Of a DNA stretch of 64,000 nucleotides, positions 17,639 to 25,348 are shown in pieces (the first letter of the stretch is position 1; the number at the start of each line of letters is the position of its first letter). The notes under the pieces are model-generated. The model saw only the letters and a list, made by a program, of their open reading frames with translations. It ran no database searches and was not told the origin of the DNA. A program made the translations under genes and the position numbers. Origin of the DNA: Demequina activiva (GTDB taxonomy: Bacteria; Actinomycetota; Actinomycetes; Actinomycetales; Demequinaceae); assembly GCF_016862815.1 (NCBI RefSeq), contig NZ_BONR01000001.1, forward strand, positions 868,001 to 932,000, written 5' to 3'.

Positions 17639-18175
17639 ATGATCGCAACTCTTGAGACCACCGCAGGTGACATCCGCATCGAACTGCTCCCCAACGACGC
17701 CCCCGCCACCGTGAAGAACTTCACGGGCCTCGCCACCGGCGAGAAGGAGTGGACGGACCCGGAGACCGGCGAGAAGAGCAACGAGCCCTTCTACAACGGC
17801 CTGGTGTTCCACCGCGTCATCCAGGGATTCATGATCCAGGGCGGCTGCCCCGAGGGCACCGGCACGGGCGGTCCTGGCTACACCTTCGACGACGAGATCC
17901 ACCCGAACAACCAGTTCTCCGAGCCGTACATGCTGGCGATGGCGAACGCCGGCAAGCGCCTCAACCCCATCACCGGCAAGCCCGCCGGGACCAACGGCTC
18001 GCAGTTCTTCATCACGGTGGCGCAGACGCCGCACCTGAACCAGGGCCACACCATCTTCGGCAAGGTCGCGGACGACGAGTCCAAGGCCGTGGTCGACAAG
18101 ATCGCCTCCACGCCCGTCGACGGTCGTGACCGTCCCCTCGAGGACGTCATGATCACGGGCGTCACGATCTCCTAG
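17639..18175 (+). CDS. ppiA: Peptidyl-prolyl cis-trans isomerase, cyclophilin type
   Basis: A 178-residue cytoplasmic cyclophilin that isomerises Xaa-Pro bonds. The core motif FHRVIQGFMIQGG, then GTNGSQFFIT, then HTIFGKV, gives the active-site Arg, Phe, Met and Gln positions. No signal peptide is visible. This gene sits at the same place in many Actinobacteria. ATG 17639 has no Shine-Dalgarno sequence but GAGAAT lies at 17626-17631, seven bases upstream, consistent with leaderless translation. Confidence 0.95.
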   Translation: MIATLETTAGDIRIELLPNDAPATVKNFTGLATGEKEWTDPETGEKSNEPFYNGLVFHRVIQGFMIQGGCPEGTGTGGPGYTFDDEIHPNNQFSEPYMLAMANAGKRLNPITGKPAGTNGSQFFITVAQTPHLNQGHTIFGKVADDESKAVVDKIASTPVDGRDRPLEDVMITGVTIS

Positions 18176-18186
18176 GGCTCCGCCTC

Positions 18187-19044
18187 GTGACCCAGCAGCC
18201 GGGAGCGGCCGGCGCTCCCACCTGCCCGCGCCACCCGGACCGCGTGTCCTACGTGCGGTGCCAGCGGTGCGAGCGCCCGGCCTGCCCCGAGTGCCAGCGT
18301 CCCGCCGCGGTGGGCGTGCTGTGCGTCGACTGCCTCAAGCAGGCGCAGGCGCAGGCACGCCCGGTGCGCTCCCGGCTCGGCTTCACGATGTCCGCCGGCC
18401 CGCCCGTCGTGACGTATGCGCTGATCGGGCTGAACGTGCTGGCGTACCTCGTCGGCTCGCTGCTGTACGGCTCGTCCGAAGTGTGGCAGGACGCCTGGGG
18501 CATGTGGCCGGGCCTGTCTGACGCAGAGGCGGCGATCTGCAATGCCTCCGCAGAGTTCTGGTGTTATGGAGCCGGCAACGAGTGGTACCGGTGGGTGACG
18601 GCGGGGTTCACGCACTTCGGGCCGTTCCACATCGGCATGAACATGCTGGCGCTGTGGCAGCTGGGCCAGGCGCTCGAGCCGGCGCTGGGCCGCTGGCGCT
18701 TCCTCGCGCTCTACGCCGGTGGACTCGTGGGAAGCGCGATCGCGACCGAGCTGCTGGGCGTGCCCGGGTCCGTGCATGCCGGCGCGTCCGGCGCGATCTT
18801 CGGCCTCCTCGCCGCCTACGGGATCGTCCTGAAGCGGCTGCGACTGCCCTACACCTCGGTGCTGGTGATCGCCGCGATCTTCATCGGCGGTCCGCTCGTG
18901 GCGGAGCTGATTCCCGGCCTGGCGTTCTTCTCCGGCCTGTCATGGCAGGGGCACCTGGGCGGCGCGGTCGCCGGCGCACTCATCATGCTCGCGATGTTCC
19001 GCGGCGTGGACAGGCGCGAGCGCACGGTCCGCGCCTCCGCCTGA
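18187..19044 (+). CDS. Rhomboid-family intramembrane serine protease
   Basis: A 285-residue rhomboid. The N-terminus carries a B-box-like zinc-binding segment (CPRHP, CQRCERPACPEC, CVDC). Six or seven membrane helices follow. The catalytic Ser201 lies in GASGAIFG and His256 in WQGHLGG, and the HIGMNMLALWQLG helix supplies the conserved Asn. Rhomboids cleave membrane-spanning substrates within the lipid bilayer. The start is GTG 18187, eleven bases after ppiA. Substrate is unknown. Confidence 0.92.
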   Translation: MTQQPGAAGAPTCPRHPDRVSYVRCQRCERPACPECQRPAAVGVLCVDCLKQAQAQARPVRSRLGFTMSAGPPVVTYALIGLNVLAYLVGSLLYGSSEVWQDAWGMWPGLSDAEAAICNASAEFWCYGAGNEWYRWVTAGFTHFGPFHIGMNMLALWQLGQALEPALGRWRFLALYAGGLVGSAIATELLGVPGSVHAGASGAIFGLLAAYGIVLKRLRLPYTSVLVIAAIFIGGPLVAELIPGLAFFSGLSWQGHLGGAVAGALIMLAMFRGVDRRERTVRASA

Positions 19045-19048
19045 CCCG

Positions 19049-19063
19049 CGACAGTTCGAACCG
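19049..19063. repeat. Intergenic CGACAGTTCGAACCG motif, copy 1
   Basis: This 15-base motif lies four bases after the rhomboid stop codon. Near-identical copies occur at 55932-55946 and, inverted, at 56014-56028, all intergenic. The core TTCGAA is palindromic. Role unknown. Confidence 0.4.
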
Positions 19064-19203
19064 ATTTTGGACGCCCGGCGCGGCGCGTCGCGACCGAGCC
19101 GCTCCCCGAGACGGCGTGTCGCGGCGTGGGTGGTGCGCACTGTCGGCGGGGTGGTGCACGCGGACCCCACCCGCGCATCGGCCATCCCCAGGCCTGTCCC
19201 CAC

Positions 19204-19260
19204 TGTGAATAACACGGGTGTAGTTATCCCCACCGTTGTCCACAACGGGGGATAACTACA
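19204..19260. promoter_or_regulatory. DnaA-box-like cluster in a large hairpin
   Basis: In order: TGTGAATAA (19204-19212, complement TTATTCACA), TTATCCCCA (19224-19232), TTGTCCACA (19236-19244) and GGGGATAA (19248-19255). TTGTCCACA is the actinobacterial DnaA box; the others are one or two changes from TTATCCACA. The middle part is also a perfect 13-bp inverted repeat (19219-19231 with 19248-19260) enclosing a second, 6-bp one (CGTTGT/ACAACG). The segment is A/T-rich for this genome and lies between the rhomboid gene and crgA. Confidence 0.55.
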
Positions 19261-19281
19261 GGCGTGTAACTCGCGTCGCGG

Positions 19282-19539
19282 CTACTTCCAGCGGGTCAGC
19301 AGCGCCATCGACGCGGCCATGAACGCGAAGCCCACGAGCAGGTTGAAGTCGCCGATGGGCAGGGGGTACTGCGCCTTCGAGATGTAGTAGACGACGATCC
19401 AGGCGGGGCCCAGCACCAGCAGCGTGATCGCGGTGGGCAGCAGCCACCCAGGGTTCTCGTCCTCGGCCTTGGCCTTGCCCAGCCTGCGAGGTGCCTTGTA
19501 GACCTGCTTGTCGTCGTCGCGCTTCTTCCTCAGTGCCAC
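19282..19539 (-). CDS. crgA: Cell division/septation protein CrgA
   Basis: An 85-residue two-helix membrane protein matching the actinobacterial CrgA family: a basic N-terminus (ALRKKRDDDKQ), a first helix in WLLPTAITLLVLGPAWIVVY, the conserved loop YPLPIGDFN and a second helix ending in LLTRWK. CrgA helps place and assemble the septum with FtsZ, FtsI and the Wag31 network. GTG 19539 was chosen because GGAG lies six bases before it; an ATG nine bases further upstream has no ribosome site. Confidence 0.92.
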   Translation of the reverse strand: MALRKKRDDDKQVYKAPRRLGKAKAEDENPGWLLPTAITLLVLGPAWIVVYYISKAQYPLPIGDFNLLVGFAFMAASMALLTRWK

Positions 19540-19618
19540 GTGGTGCTCCATCGCTCTGCCGCGGTCCGCGCGGTGCGGACGTTCCTGGCCCCCAGGGTAC
19601 CCACTGTGCGGCCGATGC

Positions 19619-19647
19619 TTGGGCGCGCCCCCGTGCTCGCGTACCCT
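19619..19647 (+). promoter_or_regulatory. Promoter of the sortase operon
   Basis: TTGGGC (19619-19624) and TACCCT (19642-19647) are separated by 17 bases and end nine bases before ATG 19657, so the message probably has no leader. An exact copy of GGCCGATGC (19610-19618) abuts the -35. Confidence 0.5.
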
Positions 19648-19656
19648 GGACGCACC

Positions 19657-20460
19657 ATGACCGCCCCCACCGCGCCCCCGTCGCAGGCCGAGCGTCCGCC
19701 CGCGCCTGGCCGCCCGGAGCGCGAACGCCTGAGCGTGGTGGGAGTGATCGGCGAGCTGCTGATCCTGGCGGGCGCGCTGCTCGCGCTGTTCGTGCTGTGG
19801 CAGCTGTTCTACACCGACGTCCAGGGAGAGCGCGCCCAGCGCGAGGTGGTCGAGAGCCTCGACTGGGTCGAGCCCGACGTCGTGGACGGCATCCAGGCCG
19901 GCGGTCAGGACGGCCCCGCGACCATTCCGGCGGAGCTGCAGTTCACGGACGTGGACCCGCCCGCGATGGACTACCCCGACTTCACCGAGACCTTCGCGAC
20001 CATGATGGTCCCGCGCTGGGGCGAGGACTACATCAAGCCCGTGTCCGAGGGCGTGACGCGCGCGGACGTGCTCGATCCCCTCGGGATCGGCCACTACCCC
20101 GACACCGCGCTGCCGGGCGAGGTGGGCAACTTCGCCATCTCCGGCCACCGCACCACCTACGGCAAGCCGTTCGCGGACGTGTCCGATCTCAAGGTGGGCG
20201 ACTCGCTCATCATCCAGACCGAGGACGCCTGGTTCGTGTACAGCGTCGAGGAATGGGAGATCGTGCGACCCACGGACGTCGAGGTCATCGCGCCGGATCC
20301 GTATGCGCCGGGCGAGGCGCCCACGGAGCGGATGATCACCCTGACCACCTGCCACCCCAAGTTCTCCGCCGCCGAGCGGTGGATCGTGCACGGGTCGCTG
20401 GACTACTGGGCTCCCACCGGCAACGGGGTGCCCGAGGAGCTGCTCGAGGTGCCGTCATGA
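19657..20460 (+). CDS. Class E sortase
   Basis: A 267-residue membrane-anchored transpeptidase. A Pro-rich cytoplasmic N-terminus precedes one membrane helix (LLILAGALLALFVLWQLFY). The catalytic domain has His164 in ISGHRTTYG, Cys232 in TLTTCHPKF and the Arg in SAAERW, a complete triad. Class E sortases anchor proteins to the peptidoglycan of high-GC Gram-positives, usually at LAXTG-type signals; no substrate is visible in this window. It overlaps the next small gene by ATGA. An ATG at 19540 in the same frame was rejected for lack of a ribosome site and for overlapping the crgA start region. Confidence 0.9.
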   Translation: MTAPTAPPSQAERPPAPGRPERERLSVVGVIGELLILAGALLALFVLWQLFYTDVQGERAQREVVESLDWVEPDVVDGIQAGGQDGPATIPAELQFTDVDPPAMDYPDFTETFATMMVPRWGEDYIKPVSEGVTRADVLDPLGIGHYPDTALPGEVGNFAISGHRTTYGKPFADVSDLKVGDSLIIQTEDAWFVYSVEEWEIVRPTDVEVIAPDPYAPGEAPTERMITLTTCHPKFSAAERWIVHGSLDYWAPTGNGVPEELLEVPS

Positions 20461-20621
20461 TCTCCACCCGCATCTGGAACGCGCTGCCCGGCCCGGCGCT
20501 GGTGAGGCTGCTGATCCTGCTGATCGTGGTGGCCGCCGTGGTGCTGGTGCTGTTCGAGTACGTGTTCCCCTGGATCAGCGAGTACCTTGCCTTGCAGGAG
20601 ACCACGGTGGAGGAGACATGA
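20457..20621 (+). CDS. 54-residue single-pass membrane protein
   Basis: A short coding region between the sortase and amidotransferase genes, joined to both by 4-base ATGA overlaps. It encodes one strongly hydrophobic helix (LLILLIVVAAVVLVLFEYVF) followed by an acidic tail ending in ETTVEET. Translational coupling on both sides makes it very likely real. No family is recognised. A role as a sortase partner is only a positional guess. Confidence 0.7.
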   Translation: MISTRIWNALPGPALVRLLILLIVVAAVVLVLFEYVFPWISEYLALQETTVEET

Positions 20622-21244
20622 CGCGCATCCTGGTGATCGACAACTACGACTCGTTCGTCTACACGATCGTGGGCTACCTGCGCCAGATGGGCGCGGAGAC
20701 CGTGGTGGTGCGCAACGACGCCGTCGCGGACGCCGGCGACATCGACGACTACGACGGCGTGCTGGTCTCGCCCGGTCCTGGCACGCCCGCGGAGGCCGGC
20801 GCCTCGAACGACGTGATCCGCGAGTGCGCACGCACGGGCACGCCCATGCTGGGCATCTGCCTGGGGCACCAGGCGCTCGCGGAGGTCTACGGCGGCGTGG
20901 TCAGCCACGCTCCCGAGCTCATGCACGGCAAGACGTCCACCGTGAACCACGAGCAGGAGTCCGTGCTGACCGGCCTGCCGTCCCCGTTCACGGCGACGCG
21001 ATACCACTCGCTCGCCGTGGAGGAGGGCACCGTGGATGACGCTCTCGAGGTGACCGCGCGCACGGACAACGGCATCATCATGGGTCTCCAGCACCGCGAC
21101 CTGCCGCTGCACGGCGTCCAGTTCCACCCGGAGTCCGTGCTCACCGAGGGCGGGCACCGGCTGCTGGCCAACTGGCTCGAGGTGTGCGGCATGCCGGACG
21201 CCGAGGGCCGTTCGGCGGGGCTGTCGCCGCTGGTGCGCCAGTAG
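20618..21244 (+). CDS. Class I glutamine amidotransferase, TrpG/PabA type
   Basis: A 208-residue amidotransferase subunit that releases ammonia from glutamine for anthranilate or 4-amino-4-deoxychorismate synthesis. It shows the N-terminal ILVIDNYDSFVYTI motif, nucleophile Cys81 in GICLGHQA, and the His/Glu pair in GVQFHPESV. The synthase partner (trpE or pabB) is absent nearby, so TrpG and PabA cannot be separated. This lone trpG/pabA gene is a regular member of the actinobacterial crgA-pknB region. It overlaps the preceding micro-gene by ATGA. Confidence 0.93.
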   Translation: MTRILVIDNYDSFVYTIVGYLRQMGAETVVVRNDAVADAGDIDDYDGVLVSPGPGTPAEAGASNDVIRECARTGTPMLGICLGHQALAEVYGGVVSHAPELMHGKTSTVNHEQESVLTGLPSPFTATRYHSLAVEEGTVDDALEVTARTDNGIIMGLQHRDLPLHGVQFHPESVLTEGGHRLLANWLEVCGMPDAEGRSAGLSPLVRQ

Positions 21245-21272
21245 CGCCAGCGCAGCCGCGAACGTCGGGTGC

Positions 21273-22151
21273 CTAGAGCCAGCCGTTCCACTCCACGATC
21301 AGCAGCACGGTGATGAGGAATCCCGCGGGCTGATTGAGCCACAGGAACGTGCGCCATCCGCGGTTCGCCTCCTCGCAGGTCTGGTCCGTGACGTTCCAGA
21401 AGCGCGCCACCGACACCGCGTAGGCGAGCGGCAGCGCCGCGGCGAGGAGGCCCGGCCACGGCAGGGCCAGCAGCACGGCCGATGCGCCGGCATAGAGAGC
21501 GACCGCGAGCCGGGTGGTGGCACGGGCGCCGATGACGGTCGCCACCGAGCCGATCCCGCCCTCGCGATCCGCACGCACGTCCTGCACCGCGCCGAACGCG
21601 TGACTCGCCATGCCCCAGAGCACGAACGCCACCCAGATGGGCCACACGACGGGGTCCGCCAGCGACACCCCGGCGAGCACCAGCGCATACAGGAGCGGGC
21701 CCACGAAGTGCAGCGCGGAGGTCAGCGAATCCAGGAAGGGCCTCTCCTTGAAGCGCAGGCCGGGCGCGGAGTAGGCGACCACGCCGAACAGCACCAGCAC
21801 CAGCGTGATCGCGGCGGCCACGCCTCCCTGCAGCAGCAGCCAGATCGCCGGCGGCACCACGGTGATGGCGCTCGCCCACAGGATTCCCCGGTGCACGCGC
21901 GCGGCGGCGGCACGGTCCCGGATCACGTCCCCCTCGACGCCCCCCTTGCGCGGATTGGCCAGGTCGGACTCGTAGTCGAAGACGTCGTTGACCCCGTACA
22001 TGAGCAGGTTGTACGGGATGAGGAAGAACAGGGTGCCCACGATCAGCACGGCGTCGACCTCGCGCACCGCCATGAGATAGCCGGCGGCGAACGGGAACGC
22101 GGTGTTGATCCAGCTGATGGGGCGCGACGCGCGCACGATCGCGGCGATCAT
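21273..22151 (-). CDS. crtEb: Lycopene elongase / prenyltransferase (UbiA family)
   Basis: A 292-residue integral membrane prenyltransferase with about eight helices. The first Asp-rich motif is NDVFDYESD and the second DVRADREGG, as in UbiA-type enzymes. As last gene of a crt operon with crtYe and crtYf it matches CrtEb, which adds C5 units from dimethylallyl diphosphate to both ends of lycopene to give C50 flavuxanthin-type carotenoids. ATG 22151 overlaps the crtYf stop (ATGA), with GGAGG upstream. The C-terminus ends in a helix (LLIVEWNGWL). Confidence 0.9.
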   Translation of the reverse strand: MIAAIVRASRPISWINTAFPFAAGYLMAVREVDAVLIVGTLFFLIPYNLLMYGVNDVFDYESDLANPRKGGVEGDVIRDRAAAARVHRGILWASAITVVPPAIWLLLQGGVAAAITLVLVLFGVVAYSAPGLRFKERPFLDSLTSALHFVGPLLYALVLAGVSLADPVVWPIWVAFVLWGMASHAFGAVQDVRADREGGIGSVATVIGARATTRLAVALYAGASAVLLALPWPGLLAAALPLAYAVSVARFWNVTDQTCEEANRGWRTFLWLNQPAGFLITVLLIVEWNGWL

Positions 22152-22474
22152 GCGACGTCCTCCGTGCCGCCGGCGGGCTCGGAGGCGCGCCGGCGTCCGC
22201 CGAGCAGCTCCCATACCGTGGGGACCAGCAGCACGGCGCCGATCGCGTAGGCGAGGTCCTCGATGGGGGCGATGGGCATGCGCACGCCGCTGATGAGGGC
22301 CTCGTCGTAGTCGACGATCCCGGTGCCGACGATCACGTTGTCGAACACCACCGTCAGCGTGAGCAGCACGGCGGCGGTGAGCAGCAGCGGCCTGGACGGC
22401 AGCGCCTTGAGCACGGGCGCCGTCGCCAGGACGAGCAGCGCGAGCACCGCGACGGAGAGCACCACGTACGTCAT
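22148..22474 (-). CDS. crtYf: C50 carotenoid epsilon-cyclase subunit, CrtYf-like
   Basis: A 108-residue protein with three membrane helices and the conserved PIEDLAYAIG segment of the lycopene-cyclase domain family. In Corynebacterium and Micrococcus two such small proteins form a heterodimer that cyclises the ends of the C50 intermediate. GGAGG lies six bases before ATG 22474, which overlaps the crtYe stop by ATGA. Whether the ring is epsilon (decaprenoxanthin), gamma (sarcinaxanthin) or beta (C.p.450) cannot be decided from sequence alone. Confidence 0.85.
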   Translation of the reverse strand: MTYVVLSVAVLALLVLATAPVLKALPSRPLLLTAAVLLTLTVVFDNVIVGTGIVDYDEALISGVRMPIAPIEDLAYAIGAVLLVPTVWELLGGRRRASEPAGGTEDVA

Positions 22475-22827
22475 GACGCCTCCGCTCCAGCGGCGTCCGT
22501 GCGCCGCGCGTGGCGTCGCGCGTGGCGTCGCGCGAAGGCCAGCCACAGCAACAGCGTCTGGTAGGTCAGCAGCGTGAGGAAGGCGATCTCCTCGACGGGC
22601 ACCTCGGGCGCGACCAGCCAGCCGCTCAAGTACGGCGCCTCGCCGATGAAGAAGATCCCGAGCCCCACGCCCACCAGGTCCCACAGCAGGAAGAGCACGA
22701 CCGTGATCGCGAGCGTCAGCAGCGTGCGCCGCGCGTCCGCGAACAGCGCCACGCGGTAGCGCCAGTCGAGGGTGCCCAGTCCCATCAGGCTCACCAGCAG
22801 CGCGATGAGGTACAGGTACTGCGTCAC
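22471..22827 (-). CDS. crtYe: C50 carotenoid cyclase subunit, CrtYe-like
   Basis: A 118-residue three-helix membrane protein and partner of the next gene. The segment EVPVEEIAFLTLLTY is the PxEE motif of the lycopene-cyclase domain family. The C-terminus is a short Arg/His repeat (RRHARRHARR), unusual for the family and possibly a membrane-surface tail. It overlaps both crtI and crtYf by four bases. Confidence 0.85.
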   Translation of the reverse strand: MTQYLYLIALLVSLMGLGTLDWRYRVALFADARRTLLTLAITVVLFLLWDLVGVGLGIFFIGEAPYLSGWLVAPEVPVEEIAFLTLLTYQTLLLWLAFARRHARRHARRTDAAGAEAS

Positions 22828-24473
22828 AGTGCGCCTTCCGTGGGAACGGCCTGCGCTCCCATCGCCTTCGCGAGCGCGCCCAGCCGGTCACGGCGCAGGG
22901 TGCGGCGCAGGTAGCCGTGCGGCAGCGGGGTGTTCAGCGGCTTGACGCCGGTCTCGCCCAGCAGGCGCTTGGCGACCAGCTCCGCGGAGATGAGGCAGAT
23001 GGGCACCCCGATGCCGGGAGCCGTCGACGCGCCGGCGTACAGGAGGTTGTCGACCTTGGCGGAGACGTTGCGGGGCCTGAACATGGCGGACTGGCGCAGG
23101 GTGTGCTCGAGTCCCAGCGCGCCGCCCTGGAACGCGGACAGAGAGGTGGCGAAGTCCGACGGCGTCAGCATCGCCTTGATGTCCGTGCGCGCGCGCAGGT
23201 CCGGAATGCTCGCCCAGTCGCCCACCTGATCCAGATACCGCAGCGCGTGCTGGCGCATCGTCTCGCGAGAGGCCTCGTCCGCGCCCAGCGCGGGGTCCGC
23301 GGGGAACGGGACCAGCATCACGAGGTTCTCGTGTCCGTCCGGGGCCGTGGACGGATCGGTCGCGGAGGTGCGCGACACGTACACCGATGCGGGATGCGGC
23401 ACGGTCCGCTCGTCCATGATCGCGCGGAAGTTCGCGTCCCAGTCCTGCGTGAAGAACAGGCTGTGGTGCTCGATCTCCGGCAGCTCACCCTCGACGCCCG
23501 CCATCACCAGGAGGGCGCTCACGCCCGGGCGGACCTTCTTCCACGCGGGCTCGGGCCGGGTGCGGTACTGGGCTTCCAGCAGCTCCGTCTCCGTGTGGTG
23601 CATGTCCGCGCCCGACACCACCGCATCGGCGCTCAGGGTGCGTCCTGAGCGCAGCCGCACGCCGGTGGCGCGGCCGTTCTCGACGGTGATGCGCGCCACG
23701 TCCGCGTCCGTGACGATCTCGACGCCCTCCTCGAGCGCCGCCCGCTCGAGCGCCTCGATCACGGCATAGAGCCCGCCGCGGGGGTAGCGGACGCCGTCCA
23801 CCAGGTCGAGGTGGCTCATGAGCGAGAACAGGGACGGCACCCGCTCAGGAGCGGAGCCCAGGAACACGGCGTGGTAGCCCAGCAGCTGGCGCAGGCGCGG
23901 GTCGCTCACGCGAGAGCCGATGCGCGCGCCCAGCGAGCGGGTCAGCAGCCCGGCGAGCTGGGGCAGCCGCGGCAGCAGCGATGCGTCGGCGACGGACAGG
24001 GGGCGCTGGAAGGTCGTGTAGAGGAAGCGCTCGAGCGCGAGCTCGTACAGTGCGGTGGCCTCCTGCGAGTACTCGCGGATGGCCTGGCCGTCGCCCGGGC
24101 TCATCGCGTCGAAGGCAGCCCAGTTCTGCTCCGAGGAGGAGGTGACGTCCAGGATGTCCGCTCCCCGAGCATCGGCCGTCTCGAAGAAGATGCGGTAGCG
24201 CGGGTCCAGGTCGATGAGGTCGAGCTCGTCCTCGACGTCCCTTCCCAGCAGCGCGAAGAAGTGCTCGAAGGCCTCGGGCATCAGGTACCACGACGGTCCT
24301 GTGTCGAACGTGAAGCCGTCCACCTCGAGCCGGCCCGCTCGCCCGCCCACGCGCGAGTGGCGCTCCAGCAGCGTCACCTGCGCGCCGCCGCGGGCCAGCA
24401 GTGCGGCGCTCGCGAGACCGCCCACGCCACCGCCGATCACGATGACCCTTCCCCCGCCCGTGCTCTCGCTCAT
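22824..24473 (-). CDS. crtI: Phytoene desaturase
   Basis: A 549-residue FAD-dependent desaturase/isomerase that converts phytoene to lycopene in four steps. The dinucleotide-binding start is RVIVIGGGVGGLASAALLA; FDTGPSWYLMPE follows; the C-terminal CrtI signature region around NLLYAGASTAPGIGVPI is intact. Length is normal for bacterial CrtI. It is membrane-associated by family analogy. ATGA links it to crtB upstream and crtYe downstream. Confidence 0.95.
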   Translation of the reverse strand: MSESTGGGRVIVIGGGVGGLASAALLARGGAQVTLLERHSRVGGRAGRLEVDGFTFDTGPSWYLMPEAFEHFFALLGRDVEDELDLIDLDPRYRIFFETADARGADILDVTSSSEQNWAAFDAMSPGDGQAIREYSQEATALYELALERFLYTTFQRPLSVADASLLPRLPQLAGLLTRSLGARIGSRVSDPRLRQLLGYHAVFLGSAPERVPSLFSLMSHLDLVDGVRYPRGGLYAVIEALERAALEEGVEIVTDADVARITVENGRATGVRLRSGRTLSADAVVSGADMHHTETELLEAQYRTRPEPAWKKVRPGVSALLVMAGVEGELPEIEHHSLFFTQDWDANFRAIMDERTVPHPASVYVSRTSATDPSTAPDGHENLVMLVPFPADPALGADEASRETMRQHALRYLDQVGDWASIPDLRARTDIKAMLTPSDFATSLSAFQGGALGLEHTLRQSAMFRPRNVSAKVDNLLYAGASTAPGIGVPICLISAELVAKRLLGETGVKPLNTPLPHGYLRRTLRRDRLGALAKAMGAQAVPTEGAL

Positions 24474-25348
24474 GACTGCCTCCCCACGATGTTGCGCGCC
24501 GCCAGTGCCAGCTTGGTCGGGTCGCTCACGCGCACTCGCGTCGCCACCAGCGCGGAGGCGTCGGTCGCCGCGATCTGGGTCAGCAGGCGCTCGTAGATGT
24601 CGATCGTGGTCGCCACCGCGATGCGGGCACGGCGTGGCAGGCCCGGCAGGGTCGCACGGGCGGCGTCGATGTCCGCCCGACAGTCCTCGACCAGCCCGGC
24701 GAGCTGGTGGTCGGTGAGAGTGCTGGCGCTGATGCCAGGGAAGTACGAGCGGCCCAGCTGCTCGCTGTCCGCGCCCAGGTCCCTCAGGAAGTTGACCTTC
24801 TGATAGGCGGCGCCCAGGCGACGCGCGCCCGCGCGCAGGTCATCGGGGATGGGGCGCGGGCCCGTTCTCGTGTTGACGAACACCGCGAGGCACATCTCGC
24901 CCACCACCTCCGCGGAGCCGAACACGTAGCGCTCGAAGCTGGCCTGGTCGTGCTCGGTGCGCTCGAGGTCCATGCGCATGGACGCGAAGAACGGGTCCAC
25001 CATGGTCCGGTCGATGCCCACCGCGCGGGAGGTCGCGCCGAAGGCGTGGGCGACCAGATTGGTGGAGAAGCGGCCGTCCATGGCGCGGAGCACCTCGGCC
25101 TCGAAGTCGTCCAGCAGCGCCGGGGCGTCAGGGCCCATGTACGTGTCGACGATCTCGTCCGCGACGCGGACCATCGCGTACACGGACTCGATGTGATGGC
25201 GCATCGCGCGCGGGAGCATGCGGGAGCCGACCCCGAAGGACGTGGAGTAGTGCGCGATGACCTGCGCCGAGGCAGCCTGGGCCGCCTGGTCGTACAGCTC
25301 GAGCGAGGTCTCGTTGTCGTTCGCCGCGCGCTGCCGGGAGCGGCTCAT
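24470..25348 (-). CDS. crtB: Phytoene synthase
   Basis: A 292-residue squalene/phytoene synthase that joins two geranylgeranyl diphosphates head to head. The first Asp-rich motif is VRVADEIVDT and the second lies in KVNFLRDLGADSEQLGRSYF, with the following family-conserved Arg-Ser-Tyr-Phe-Pro. It overlaps idsA/crtE and crtI by four bases each. Confidence 0.95.
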   Translation of the reverse strand: MSRSRQRAANDNETSLELYDQAAQAASAQVIAHYSTSFGVGSRMLPRAMRHHIESVYAMVRVADEIVDTYMGPDAPALLDDFEAEVLRAMDGRFSTNLVAHAFGATSRAVGIDRTMVDPFFASMRMDLERTEHDQASFERYVFGSAEVVGEMCLAVFVNTRTGPRPIPDDLRAGARRLGAAYQKVNFLRDLGADSEQLGRSYFPGISASTLTDHQLAGLVEDCRADIDAARATLPGLPRRARIAVATTIDIYERLLTQIAATDASALVATRVRVSDPTKLALAARNIVGRQS

